The notes beneath the pieces were generated by a model. It made no database searches. It was not told where the DNA came from and saw nothing but the letters and a program-made list of their open reading frames with translations. The position numbers and the translations under genes are program-made. From assembly GCA_900770875.1 (NCBI GenBank), contig CAAGLV010000103.1:1-14861 (forward strand): DNA of 14,861 bases, in the 5' to 3' direction. Shown in pieces: positions 1-6,846 of this stretch. How positions within the stretch are numbered: the first letter of the stretch is position 1; each line of letters starts with the position of its first letter. This DNA comes from Flavobacteriales bacterium (GTDB lineage: Bacteria > Bacteroidota > Bacteroidia > Flavobacteriales > Weeksellaceae).

Positions 1-705
1 ACAACCTCCTTCTAAAACATTTAAGAATTGACGTTCTACTGTTGCGAATAATTCACACGCTTCATCATTTAAACTTGGCATTTCAAACCCTTGTTTTGCA
101 ACAATTCCTAAAATACCTTGCGAAGGTGCTGCCACCATCCAATCGATAATTTTATAATGTAAACCTTTCGCTTTTAATTCTTCTAAAATTTCTGAACGAT
201 CTAATCCTGCAAATGCAAAAACAGCTCCGTCCCAATCGTTATCGATTAACTTTTGTAAACGTAATTGTACATTTCCACGTAAATCTACAACCGTATCATT
301 TGGATATTTATGATTCCAAAATGCTTTACGACGTAAAGAACCAGTTGCAATTGTACGATGTTCTTTATTAAAAATATCTTCGGATTTATACACTAAAATA
401 TCATGCGAATTTGCACGTTCTGGATAAGCAATTAATTCTAATCCTTCTGGCAAAATTGTTGGCACATCTTTTAGCGAATGTACAGCAATATCTACTTTAT
501 CGTTTAACAAAGCAATATCTAACGAACGTGTAAAAACACCTGTTAAACCTAACGAATAAATAGGTTGTTTTAAATTGTTATCGCCTTCAGAAGTAATTGC
601 AACAATTTCTACATTGCATCCTTTTGCTTCTAATAACGAAGCAACTTTATTGGCTTGCCAAAGTGCTAAAGGACTTTGACGAGTTCCAATTTTTATCGTT
701 TTCAT
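1..705 (-). CDS. hemC: Porphobilinogen deaminase (hydroxymethylbilane synthase), 3'-truncated by window edge
   Basis: Reading the complement from the ATG at 705 gives 235 residues with no stop before the edge. The enzyme joins four porphobilinogen units into hydroxymethylbilane in cytosolic haem synthesis. Visible hallmarks are the N-terminal GTRQSPLALWQA, VHSLKDVP carrying the catalytic Asp, SLRRKA and DLRGNV for substrate binding, and a C-terminal LEGGC. The last codon in the window encodes the Cys that attaches the dipyrromethane cofactor, so the missing part is the short C-terminal domain (roughly 70-80 residues in the family). It starts 7 nt after the hemA stop, so the two are almost certainly one transcript. 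It is cut only by the window, with no frameshift or stop, and is not a pseudogene. Confidence 0.96.
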   Translation of the reverse strand, partial: MKTIKIGTRQSPLALWQANKVASLLEAKGCNVEIVAITSEGDNNLKQPIYSLGLTGVFTRSLDIALLNDKVDIAVHSLKDVPTILPEGLELIAYPERANSHDILVYKSEDIFNKEHRTIATGSLRRKAFWNHKYPNDTVVDLRGNVQLRLQKLIDNDWDGAVFAFAGLDRSEILEELKAKGLHYKIIDWMVAAPSQGILGIVAKQGFEMPSLNDEACELFATVERQFLNVLEGGC

Positions 706-712
706 TTTTGAA

Positions 713-1960
713 TTATGCTTGTTTTAAATGAAACATTTTCTCGATTAACTCGATTGTTTCTTTAGATTCGTCACGATTTTCGATTAAGAATGATGCAAAT
801 TGATTGGTAATTTTTTGCATCAATTTATTCGTTAACATGATTTCGTTTTCAGATATTTCTACGTTATCTTTTCTTAGATTATTTAACTCGTGTTGTTGTA
901 AAAAATCTAATCTATTTTTAAACGATTGTATTGCAGGTACTAACTCGCGATTTTCTAACCATTCGTAAAAATCATTCGAATATTCGTTGATAATGGCAAT
1001 TGCTTCTGGCACAGCATTGCGACGTTGTGCAATGGTATCATCAACCATTTTTGATAAGCCATCTACATTAACTAACTGAATTGTATCGCGAGAGGCTAAA
1101 GTATGAACTACATTTTCTGGAACTGACATATCGATAATTGTCATTTCTTTATCAAATGGAATCATCTCTTCAGTAATTGTATGGAATGATGCTCCAGTTG
1201 CAACAATTAAAATATCTGTATTTTTTAATTCTTCTTGTAGTTCGCTATGGTCTTTTACTTTTACATCGTGTTTTAATGCAACTGCATCGGCTTTTGCACG
1301 TGTACGATTAATTAAAGTGATACTTGTATTTGGATATTGTTTTACCAAATTTGCGCAAGTATTACGACCAATTTTACCGATTCCGTAAAGTAATATGTTT
1401 TTACCGTTTAAATCGGGTTGAGTTTGTTGAATAAAGTTAACCGCAGAATAAGCTACAGATGCTGATCCGTTGCTTAAAAAAGTTTCGTTTTTTACTTTTT
1501 TAGAGATCTGAATGGCTGTATTTACTAAACGCTCTAAAAAGGCATTCGAAGCACCCATTTTTTTAAATCGTACAAACCAAATTTTAATTTGTCCGATGAT
1601 ATCAAAATCTCCTAAAATCTGGCTTTCTAATCCTGATGATACTCTAAATAAATGATTAATTGCATCTTCACCTTCTTTTACCATCATAAAGCGACGGAAC
1701 TCTTCTGCATTACCTTCTGTAAACTTACAATATTGCTCTATGATTTGATCTTCATTATCGGCAAAACCATAAAACTCTGTACGATTACATGTTGATACAA
1801 TAAAGAAATTATCAAGACCATTGGCTTGAGAATCTTTTGTAAATGCTTCTACTTGCTCTGGGAAAAACGTATATTTACCACGTGTTATAGCATCAGCTTT
1901 TTCGTAACTGATCCCTACCACGTAAAACTTTTGTTCTTCTTTATAACCTCTAATTCTCAT
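713..1960 (-). CDS. hemA: Glutamyl-tRNA reductase
   Basis: Reduces glutamyl-tRNA(Glu) to glutamate-1-semialdehyde with NADPH, the committed step of C5-pathway tetrapyrrole synthesis. From the chosen ATG the protein has 415 residues, normal for the family. STCNRTE at about residues 56-62 holds the catalytic Cys (C58). Next come HLFRVSSGLES and ILGDFDIIGQIK, then the NADPH-binding GIGKIG at about 193-198 and a helical dimerisation tail. The frame stays open upstream to a TTG at 1981, but that codon overlaps a promoter-like TATTTTTG box, and the ATG at 1960 gives the family's usual N-terminus (MRIRGY...FYVVGISYEKADA). First gene of a hemA-hemC unit, divergent from an AraC-type regulator. Classical GluTR is feedback-controlled by haem, but nothing here shows that directly. 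Confidence 0.96.
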   Translation of the reverse strand: MRIRGYKEEQKFYVVGISYEKADAITRGKYTFFPEQVEAFTKDSQANGLDNFFIVSTCNRTEFYGFADNEDQIIEQYCKFTEGNAEEFRRFMMVKEGEDAINHLFRVSSGLESQILGDFDIIGQIKIWFVRFKKMGASNAFLERLVNTAIQISKKVKNETFLSNGSASVAYSAVNFIQQTQPDLNGKNILLYGIGKIGRNTCANLVKQYPNTSITLINRTRAKADAVALKHDVKVKDHSELQEELKNTDILIVATGASFHTITEEMIPFDKEMTIIDMSVPENVVHTLASRDTIQLVNVDGLSKMVDDTIAQRRNAVPEAIAIINEYSNDFYEWLENRELVPAIQSFKNRLDFLQQHELNNLRKDNVEISENEIMLTNKLMQKITNQFASFLIENRDESKETIELIEKMFHLKQA

Positions 1961-1978
1961 TCTCTGTAAAAACTGATA

Positions 1979-1986
1979 CAAAAATA
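1979..1986 (-). promoter_or_regulatory. hemA: Putative hemA promoter, -7 box
   Basis: On the minus strand this reads TATTTTTG, matching the Bacteroidetes -7 consensus TAnnTTTG. No clear TTTG/TTG -33 element lies about 19 nt upstream, so the call is weak. It would leave a leader of only about a dozen nucleotides before the ATG at 1960. Confidence 0.4.
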
Positions 1987-2078
1987 CTTTAAATCTAGTG
2001 GGAGAAAATACCTTTAAAAGTAAAAAATAACGCTAAAAATTAATTTAAGCTTTTTTAGAATTATTATAAATTAAAATC

Positions 2079-2086
2079 TATATTTG
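2079..2086 (+). promoter_or_regulatory. Putative promoter of the AraC-type regulator, -7 box
   Basis: TATATTTG matches the Bacteroidetes -7 consensus TAnnTTTG. It lies about 70 nt upstream of the ATG at 2158, in the 197-nt spacer shared with divergent hemA. No good -33 TTTG is visible. The AT-rich DNA between the two divergent boxes (about 1987-2078) is where an operator controlling both directions would be expected, but I cannot identify one. Confidence 0.4.
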
Positions 2087-2157
2087 TTGTAAACCTATTA
2101 TTAAGAGCGATTTTTGTTAAAAATTCGTAAAATATATGACTAATTTCATATTAAGCA

Positions 2158-3036
2158 ATGAATATAAAAAATACCCATAAAAGTATAATAAAAGAGTATA
2201 ATGTTTCCGAAGACATCTACATCGCTCTATTAGACAACAATACAGCATCTACCGATACCATTTTAAAAGGGATTGATAAACGATATATACAATTTTATTT
2301 TTGCACAAAGGGTAAACTGACATTTAATTTTAATAATGGTATTTATAAAATCAATCTTAGCGAAGGCCGTAGTTTTTTGTTTTATTATCCGTCGTTAGAT
2401 TTACCACTTAGCTTAAATATTAATTCGGATAGTAAAGTTTTTATTGTGGTTTTATCTATCGAAAAGTTATATCAATTATTTTCTCAGTACGGAATTCAAG
2501 ATAATTTTATATCCAACATTAATTTAAATCAATTTTATCAAGAAAAGATTTTTACCCCACAAATACAATTGGTTTTAAAGCAAATTGAGGAAATGAATTT
2601 TAAACCAAATTTTGCGAAATTGTATTTATTAGGAAAAATGTACGAGTTATTTACCTTGTATTTTTCTACACCAATACCCGAAGAATTAGATCAAAATCCA
2701 TTTTTATCGAACGAAAATCAAGCTAAAAAAATTAAAGCAATCCGAAATAAATTAATCGATAATTTAATCGATCCTCCAACAATTAAAGCTATTTGCGAAG
2801 AATTTTCTATCTCCGAATATTTATTAAAAGATGGTTTTAAAAAACTATATAACAATACCGTTTATGGTTATATTTTAGATAAAAAATTAGAAATTGCTAA
2901 AGCCCGATTAGAAGAAGGAAAATTAAAAGTTAAAGAAATTGCATTTGAAATTGGTTACGAAAATCCCTCTCATTTTATATCTGCATTTAAAAAGAAATAC
3001 GGAATTACGCCTAAACAATTCACAAAAAAACAATAA
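2158..3036 (+). CDS. AraC-family transcriptional regulator, divergent from hemA
   Basis: A 292-residue protein with two parts. The N-terminal ~170 residues are beta-rich and look like a cupin-type ligand-binding domain (FYFCTKGKLTFNFNN...). The C-terminal ~100 residues form the double helix-turn-helix of AraC regulators: first helix pair around IKAICEEFSISEYLLKDGFK, then VKEIAFEIGYENPSHFISAF and KKYGITPKQF, the classic second HTH. Overall it resembles PchR-type AraC proteins, which in other bacteria respond to siderophores or iron. Head-to-head placement with hemA-hemC makes control of haem synthesis by iron or haem a reasonable guess, but the ligand and targets are not shown by the sequence. 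Transcribed alone; the endonuclease gene follows 89 nt later and probably has its own promoter. Confidence 0.9.
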   Translation: MNIKNTHKSIIKEYNVSEDIYIALLDNNTASTDTILKGIDKRYIQFYFCTKGKLTFNFNNGIYKINLSEGRSFLFYYPSLDLPLSLNINSDSKVFIVVLSIEKLYQLFSQYGIQDNFISNINLNQFYQEKIFTPQIQLVLKQIEEMNFKPNFAKLYLLGKMYELFTLYFSTPIPEELDQNPFLSNENQAKKIKAIRNKLIDNLIDPPTIKAICEEFSISEYLLKDGFKKLYNNTVYGYILDKKLEIAKARLEEGKLKVKEIAFEIGYENPSHFISAFKKKYGITPKQFTKKQ

Positions 3037-3125
3037 CCAATAAAGATTACACTTATTTGTTAAAAATCTTTTTTATCATTTAATAAAAGTCTAGTTTTAT
3101 TGCTTCAAATTAAATCAATTAATAC

Positions 3126-4166
3126 ATGCGTAAAATTTTACTTTTATTACTGCCTTTTTGTTTAAATGCGCAAATTCCTGCTTATTATAGCGGCATCGAT
3201 TTTAGTCGAAATAACCAGGATTTACAAGCCGATTTAACCGAATTAATTACGGCAACACATCATAATCAGATTAATTATACACCCAATGTTTGGAATGTCC
3301 TTTTAGTTTCGGATTTAGATTTACAAGATCCTCAAAAGGTACTTTTACTTTATGGATACGATGATAACTTAGATTCAAAATATCATCGTACACGCAATAA
3401 AGAATTACGTAATACTGGCGGATGCGGATCTTGTGTGGGCAGATGGGAAAGAGAACATGTTTTTCCCAAATCGTTAGCTACACCTCCTTTAGATACAGAC
3501 CTGCCAAGTGCAGGTACAGATGCGCATAATTTACGTGCTGTTGATCGCGAAATGAATAGCATGAGAAGTAACCGCCCCTACGCCTCTTCTTCCGGAAATG
3601 CGAAAACTGTATCAGGTTCGGCATTTTATCCAGGAGACGAATGGATTGGCGATGTAGCCCGTATTTTAATGTACATGTATTTACGTTACGAAACACAATG
3701 TAACCCAAACAATGTAGCTTGGGGAAGCACCAATACTTATTCTCCTAACGTTCCGGATTTACTTTTAGATTGGAATGCAATGGATCCTCCTTCGGAATTT
3801 GAAGTTGTTAGAAACGAAGTAATTTATAACACACAAGGTAATCGTAACCCATTTATCGATAATCCTTATTTGGCTACTTTAACTTGGGGCGGACAAAATG
3901 CGCAAAATAATTGGCAAGAGCTTAGCACATCTTCTATTCATCCCGAAGAATATCAAATTAAGCTTTATCCTAATCCTACAACTGCTATATTTAAAATTGA
4001 TGCTAAAGGATTTAAAAGCGCTAATTTATACGATTTAAGTGGAAAAATTTTAATGCAAAATTTAAATTCTACCATCAATTTATCTCACTTACCAAATGGT
4101 GTTTACATTGTAAGTATTACTTTAGATAATGGTAGTATAATCGCGAAGAAAATCGTAAAAAATTAA
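3126..4166 (+). CDS. Secreted endonuclease I family nuclease with T9SS type A sorting domain
   Basis: A 346-residue exported nuclease of the EndA/Vvn/endonuclease I family, expected to degrade DNA or RNA non-specifically outside the cell. Order: signal peptide 1-15 (MRKILLLLLPFCLNA, then Q); nuclease domain about 30-250 with WEREHVFPKS (E110, H111, the general-base region), TDAHNLR (132-137) and GNRNPFIDNP (238-247) around the metal site; then a sorting domain from about 277 (YQIKLYPNPT...) to the end (LPNGVYIVSI...KKIVKN), the TIGR04183-like signal that takes proteins through the type IX system. A CGSC pair near residue 100 may form a disulfide. It is tail to tail with another sorting-domain gene and shares a hairpin with it. 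It could serve nutrient DNA scavenging or biofilm turnover; the substrate is unknown. Confidence 0.93.
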   Translation: MRKILLLLLPFCLNAQIPAYYSGIDFSRNNQDLQADLTELITATHHNQINYTPNVWNVLLVSDLDLQDPQKVLLLYGYDDNLDSKYHRTRNKELRNTGGCGSCVGRWEREHVFPKSLATPPLDTDLPSAGTDAHNLRAVDREMNSMRSNRPYASSSGNAKTVSGSAFYPGDEWIGDVARILMYMYLRYETQCNPNNVAWGSTNTYSPNVPDLLLDWNAMDPPSEFEVVRNEVIYNTQGNRNPFIDNPYLATLTWGGQNAQNNWQELSTSSIHPEEYQIKLYPNPTTAIFKIDAKGFKSANLYDLSGKILMQNLNSTINLSHLPNGVYIVSITLDNGSIIAKKIVKN

Positions 4167-4190
4167 TTCAACTATAAAGTTGAATTAATT
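4161..4190. terminator. Bidirectional intrinsic terminator containing both stop codons
   Basis: A perfect 12-bp stem (AATTAATTCAAC at 4161-4172 with GTTGAATTAATT at 4179-4190) closes a 6-nt loop. Four further T follow on the plus strand (4191-4194) and four on the minus strand (complement of 4157-4160). The endonuclease TAA (4164-4166) and the TAA of the opposite gene (4185-4187) both sit inside the stem, so one element ends both convergent genes. Confidence 0.85.
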
Positions 4191-4514
4191 TTTTATCAAT
4201 GATAAAGATTCTGTAGATCCATCAACATTAAATACTCTTACAATGTATTTTCCTTTTTTAAGGTTTTGTACATTAAGTTTAAAATTTGTTGATTGATCTA
4301 CTTTTTTATTTAAAACCTCGTTCCCAATAATCGAATAAACCGATACATAAGCAACTTTATTTTGTTGATTAAATTTAAAATTTACAACACTTGTTGCAGG
4401 GTTTGGAGATATTACAACATTATCTTGTTCATTATTTATAACAGCTCCGCTCTGGGCTTTCGCTGTAGAAAATAACAAAATTAAAAAAGTAAAAAATAGT
4501 AAAAATTGTTTCAT
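4185..4514 (-). CDS. Small secreted protein consisting of a signal peptide and a stand-alone T9SS sorting domain
   Basis: From the ATG at 4514 the product is 109 residues; an in-frame TTG two codons upstream is less likely. Residues 1-20 form a signal peptide with a basic start, a long hydrophobic core and AKA before Q21. After a linker of about 14 polar residues, nearly all the rest is a type A T9SS C-terminal domain: ISPNPATSVVNFKF, a middle VSVYSIIGNEVL strand pair, and a final LKKGKYIVRVF with a conserved-looking tail. No enzymatic or adhesive cargo is present. It has its own good promoter and sits between the tsf terminator and the shared convergent terminator, so it is monocistronic. 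Such minimal proteins are commonly predicted in Flavobacteriia, and their role is unknown. The reading frame is clean, so it is not obviously the stump of a larger gene. Confidence 0.85.
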   Translation of the reverse strand: MKQFLLFFTFLILLFSTAKAQSGAVINNEQDNVVISPNPATSVVNFKFNQQNKVAYVSVYSIIGNEVLNKKVDQSTNFKLNVQNLKKGKYIVRVFNVDGSTESLSLIKN

Positions 4515-4534
4515 AAGCAATCACGTAATCCTAA

Positions 4535-4565
4535 CAAATATAATGTTTTATATCAAGATTACAAA
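4535..4565 (-). promoter_or_regulatory. Bacteroidetes-type promoter for the small sorting-domain gene
   Basis: On the minus strand TTTG (4562-4565) is followed after exactly 19 nt by TATATTTG (4535-4542), a full match to the Bacteroidetes TTTG-N19-TAnnTTTG pattern. About 20 nt separate it from the ATG at 4514. It lies just downstream of the tsf terminator, so the small gene is transcribed independently. Confidence 0.7.
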
Positions 4566-4584
4566 TACAAAATATATACCAAAT

Positions 4585-4616
4585 AAAAAAGTGATCCTAA
4601 AAGGATCACTTTTTTT
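4585..4616 (-). terminator. Intrinsic terminator of the rplM-rpsI-rpsB-tsf operon
   Basis: Stem GTGATCCT (4591-4598) with AGGATCAC (4602-4609) around a 3-nt loop, extended by A-tract/T-tract pairing on both sides, so it could also work on the plus strand. It lies 27 nt after the tsf stop and isolates the ribosomal operon from the small sorting-domain gene. Confidence 0.88.
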
Positions 4617-4643
4617 ATATAGATATAAAAATCGTACGATTTA

Positions 4644-5468
4644 TTATAAGCTGTAACGGATATATCCAACAACTGTTAACTCAGGAGAAACAGCTTTTAC
4701 AACATCTTTTACAGAAGTTTTACCATCTTTAATAGAAGCTTGATGAACTAATGTATTTTCTTTGAAGAATTTTTGTAATTTTCCTTGAGCGATGTTTTCG
4801 ATCATGTTTTCTGGTTTCCCTTCTGCAACTAAAGTCTCACGAGCGATAGCTAATTCAGAATCGATAACAGATTGCTCAACAGAAGTTTCGTCTAAAGCAA
4901 CTGGGTTCATTGCAGCAACTTGCATAGCAACGTCACGAGCAACTTCTTTAGCACCTTCTACGTTAGCAGATAAAGCAACTACAGCACCAATTTTGTTACC
5001 AGCGTGGATGTAAGAGTTTACTAAAGCACCTTCGATAACTTGGAAAGTACCGATTTCGATTTTCTCACCAATTACACCTGTTTGCTCAGTTAATTTCTCA
5101 GCAATTGTAATTCCACCGTATGGTAAAGCTAATAACTCTTCTTTAGAGTTTACTGTTAAAGCTAAATCAGCAAATTCGTTAGCCATAGCAACGAAAGCTT
5201 CGTTTTTAGCCACGAAGTCAGTTTCACAGTTTAATGCGATGATGATACCTTTAGTAGCATCTCCATTGATTTTAGCGATAACTGCACCTTCAGTAGACTC
5301 ACGGTCAGCTCTTTTAGCAGCTACTTTTTGACCTTGTTTACGTAAGATCTCTACAGCTTTGTCAAAATCTCCTGCAGCTTCTTCTAAAGCTTTTTTAGAG
5401 TCCATCATTCCCGCACCAGTTGCGTTTCTTAATTTACTTACCTCAGCGGCTGTTGCTTTGTAGCTCAT
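4644..5468 (-). CDS. tsf: Elongation factor Ts
   Basis: Guanine-nucleotide exchange factor that regenerates EF-Tu-GTP in the cytosol. The 274 residues match the bacterial size. N-terminal UBA-like domain (about 1-50, with KLRNATGAGMMDSKKAL), then the hallmark TDFVAKN at 83-89 that contacts EF-Tu, then the core dimerisation repeats with GKLQKFFKENTLVHQ near the end. The ATG at 5468 gives the canonical N-terminus MSYKATAAEVSKLR. Two in-frame TAA stops stand in tandem (4644-4646 and 4641-4643). Last gene of the ribosomal operon, 118 nt after rpsB with a hairpin in the gap, and followed by a strong terminator. Confidence 0.98.
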   Translation of the reverse strand: MSYKATAAEVSKLRNATGAGMMDSKKALEEAAGDFDKAVEILRKQGQKVAAKRADRESTEGAVIAKINGDATKGIIIALNCETDFVAKNEAFVAMANEFADLALTVNSKEELLALPYGGITIAEKLTEQTGVIGEKIEIGTFQVIEGALVNSYIHAGNKIGAVVALSANVEGAKEVARDVAMQVAAMNPVALDETSVEQSVIDSELAIARETLVAEGKPENMIENIAQGKLQKFFKENTLVHQASIKDGKTSVKDVVKAVSPELTVVGYIRYSL

Positions 5469-5515
5469 AGTAATATTTTTTATTTATTATTTTTTACTTT
5501 AAAAATCAAACAAAA

Positions 5516-5548
5516 GTAGCTCATACATCAAAAAGATGTAGGAGCTAC
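5516..5548 (-). other. Hairpin in the rpsB-tsf spacer (possible attenuator or partial terminator)
   Basis: In the 118-nt gap, GTAGCTC (5516-5522) pairs with GAGCTAC (5542-5548). After one mismatch, TACATC (5524-5529) pairs with GATGTA (5535-5540) around an A5 loop (T5 on the transcribed strand). On the minus strand a T-rich run with interrupting G bases follows. This could lower tsf expression relative to rpsB, act as a processing site or stop part of the transcripts. A TACTTTTG box overlapping the hairpin edge (5511-5518) could be a weak tsf promoter, but no -33 element accompanies it. Confidence 0.6.
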
Positions 5549-5586
5549 AATTATATTATATCGATGAATTGATCATCAAGTTAATG

Positions 5587-6327
5587 TTAAGCTTCAGTTG
5601 TTTCAGCTCCTTTATCTTCTTTTGCTTTTTCTTTCTCAGCTTTACGAGTTGATAAACCAGCTTTGATTGAATCTGCTACAGTAGATAAGATGATATCGAT
5701 TGATTTAGAAGCATCGTCATTTGCAGGGATTGGGAAATCCACTAAACGAGGATCTGTGTTAGTATCAACCATTGCGAAAACTGGAATACCTAATTTCTTA
5801 GCTTCAGCAACTGCGATGTGCTCGCGAACGATATCTACGATGAATACAGCAGAAGGTAAACGAGTCATATCAGCGATAGAACCTAAGTTCTTCTCTAAGT
5901 TAGCTCTTTGACGATCAACTTGTAATCTTTCTTTTTTAGATAGTGTCTCAAAAGTACCGTCTTTTTTCATACGATCGATTGAGTTCATTTTTTTAACTGC
6001 TTTACGGATAGTAACAAAGTTAGTTAACATCCCACCAGGCCAACGTTCTGTAATATAAGGCATGTTGATTTCTTCAGCATGCTTAGCTACAACATCTTTT
6101 GCTTGTTTTTTAGTCGCTACGAATAAAACTTTACGTCCTGAAGCAGCGATTTTTCCTAAAGCTTCAGATGCTTCATCTAATTTCACTGCAGTTTTGTGAA
6201 GATCGATGATGTGGATTCCGTTTTTCTCCATAAAGATATAAGGAGCCATAGCCGGATTCCATTTTCTTGTTAAATGACCAAAATGCACACCTGCATTTAA
6301 TAAGTCCTTTACGTTTACTTTTGCCAT
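5587..6327 (-). CDS. rpsB: 30S ribosomal protein S2
   Basis: Small-subunit ribosomal protein, 246 residues. Clear S2 features include the N-terminal LLNAGVHFGHLTRKWNP, the IHIIDLHKT strand, ITERWPGGMLTNF, and the C-terminal FPIPANDDASKSI. A charged tail (about 228-246, rich in Lys, Glu and Ala) extends beyond the core, as is frequent in this phylum. The ATG at 6327 gives the usual MAKVNVKDLL-type start, preceded by an A-rich stretch rather than a Shine-Dalgarno sequence. The 124-nt spacer from rpsI is unusually long for this operon and carries RNA structure; S2 is known in other bacteria to repress its own operon through the rpsB leader. Confidence 0.98.
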   Translation of the reverse strand: MAKVNVKDLLNAGVHFGHLTRKWNPAMAPYIFMEKNGIHIIDLHKTAVKLDEASEALGKIAASGRKVLFVATKKQAKDVVAKHAEEINMPYITERWPGGMLTNFVTIRKAVKKMNSIDRMKKDGTFETLSKKERLQVDRQRANLEKNLGSIADMTRLPSAVFIVDIVREHIAVAEAKKLGIPVFAMVDTNTDPRLVDFPIPANDDASKSIDIILSTVADSIKAGLSTRKAEKEKAKEDKGAETTEA

Positions 6328-6339
6328 TTTCTTTTTGTC

Positions 6340-6440
6340 TTAGTTTACGTTCCGTTTTATCAACAAATCAACAAATAAGTGGTCTAAAAATAGCCTTATT
6401 TGTTTGGATGCTAAACCAACGGAAAATGGATTTTTTAATA
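6340..6440 (-). promoter_or_regulatory. Candidate structured leader upstream of rpsB
   Basis: The 124-nt rpsI-rpsB spacer has nested inverted repeats. A perfect 10-bp inner stem, AACAAATAAG (6370-6379) with CTTATTTGTT (6395-6404), has a 15-nt loop region that can itself pair CTA with TAG. A 7-bp outer pair is TTCCGTT (6350-6356) with AACGGAA (6418-6424). A tandem TTTGTTGA repeat occurs on the minus strand next to the inner stem. I see no TAnnTTTG promoter box in the spacer, which favours a read-through leader over a new promoter. Control by S2 is inferred from other bacteria, not shown. Confidence 0.45.
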
Positions 6441-6451
6441 AATTGAAATAA

Positions 6452-6838
6452 TTAACGTTTAGAGAATTGGAATTTCTTACGTGCTTTCTTCTGACCGAAT
6501 TTCTTACGCTCAACCATACGAGGATCACGAGTTAATAACCCTTCTGGTTTTAATGTTAAACGGAAATCTGCGTCAATTTCACATAAAGCTCTAGAAATAG
6601 CTAAACGAATTGCTTCAGCTTGACCTGTGATTCCACCTCCAAATACTTTAATATCTACATTGTATTTATCTTTAGTACCTGTTAAGATGAAAGCTTGCTC
6701 AACTTTGTATTGTAATACTGCTGTTGGGAAGTAGTTTGCTAACTCACGTCCGTTAATGAAGATTTCTCCATTACCTTCTTGTAAATAGATACGAGCGACA
6801 GAAGTCTTTCTACGTCCGATTTTATGAACTATTGCCAT
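6452..6838 (-). CDS. rpsI: 30S ribosomal protein S9
   Basis: A 128-residue small-subunit protein. It begins MAIVHKIGRRKTSVARIYL, has the glycine-rich VFGGGITGQAEAIRLAISRAL core, and ends LLTRDPRMVERKKFGQKKAR...FSKR, the universal S9 tail whose terminal Arg reaches the P-site tRNA. The ATG at 6838 is 8 nt after the rplM stop, a tight coupling typical of the conserved rplM-rpsI pair. Length and termini are normal. Confidence 0.98.
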   Translation of the reverse strand: MAIVHKIGRRKTSVARIYLQEGNGEIFINGRELANYFPTAVLQYKVEQAFILTGTKDKYNVDIKVFGGGITGQAEAIRLAISRALCEIDADFRLTLKPEGLLTRDPRMVERKKFGQKKARKKFQFSKR

Positions 6839-6846
6839 GGATTTAA

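Noticed and set aside
1..705. hemC ending at the window edge could be a truncated gene
   Set aside because: The frame is open to base 1 and stops exactly at the cofactor Cys codon only because the window ends there.
1961..1981. Upstream TTG start for hemA
   Set aside because: It overlaps a promoter-like box and adds residues not seen in the family; the ATG at 1960 fits the conserved N-terminus.
3042..3071. Possible terminator after the AraC-type gene (AAAGATT / AATCTTT with a T-run)
   Set aside because: Only a 7-bp AT-rich stem with a 16-nt loop, and a second equally weak AT hairpin lies at 3082-3101; too weak to call.
3478..3708. Open frame on the minus strand inside the endonuclease gene
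   Set aside because: No recognisable protein features, and it lies fully within a well-supported coding sequence.
6340..6528. Open frame spanning the rpsI end and the rpsI-rpsB spacer
   Set aside because: It overlaps the conserved S9 C-terminus in another frame and has no protein-like pattern; the spacer is better explained as leader RNA.
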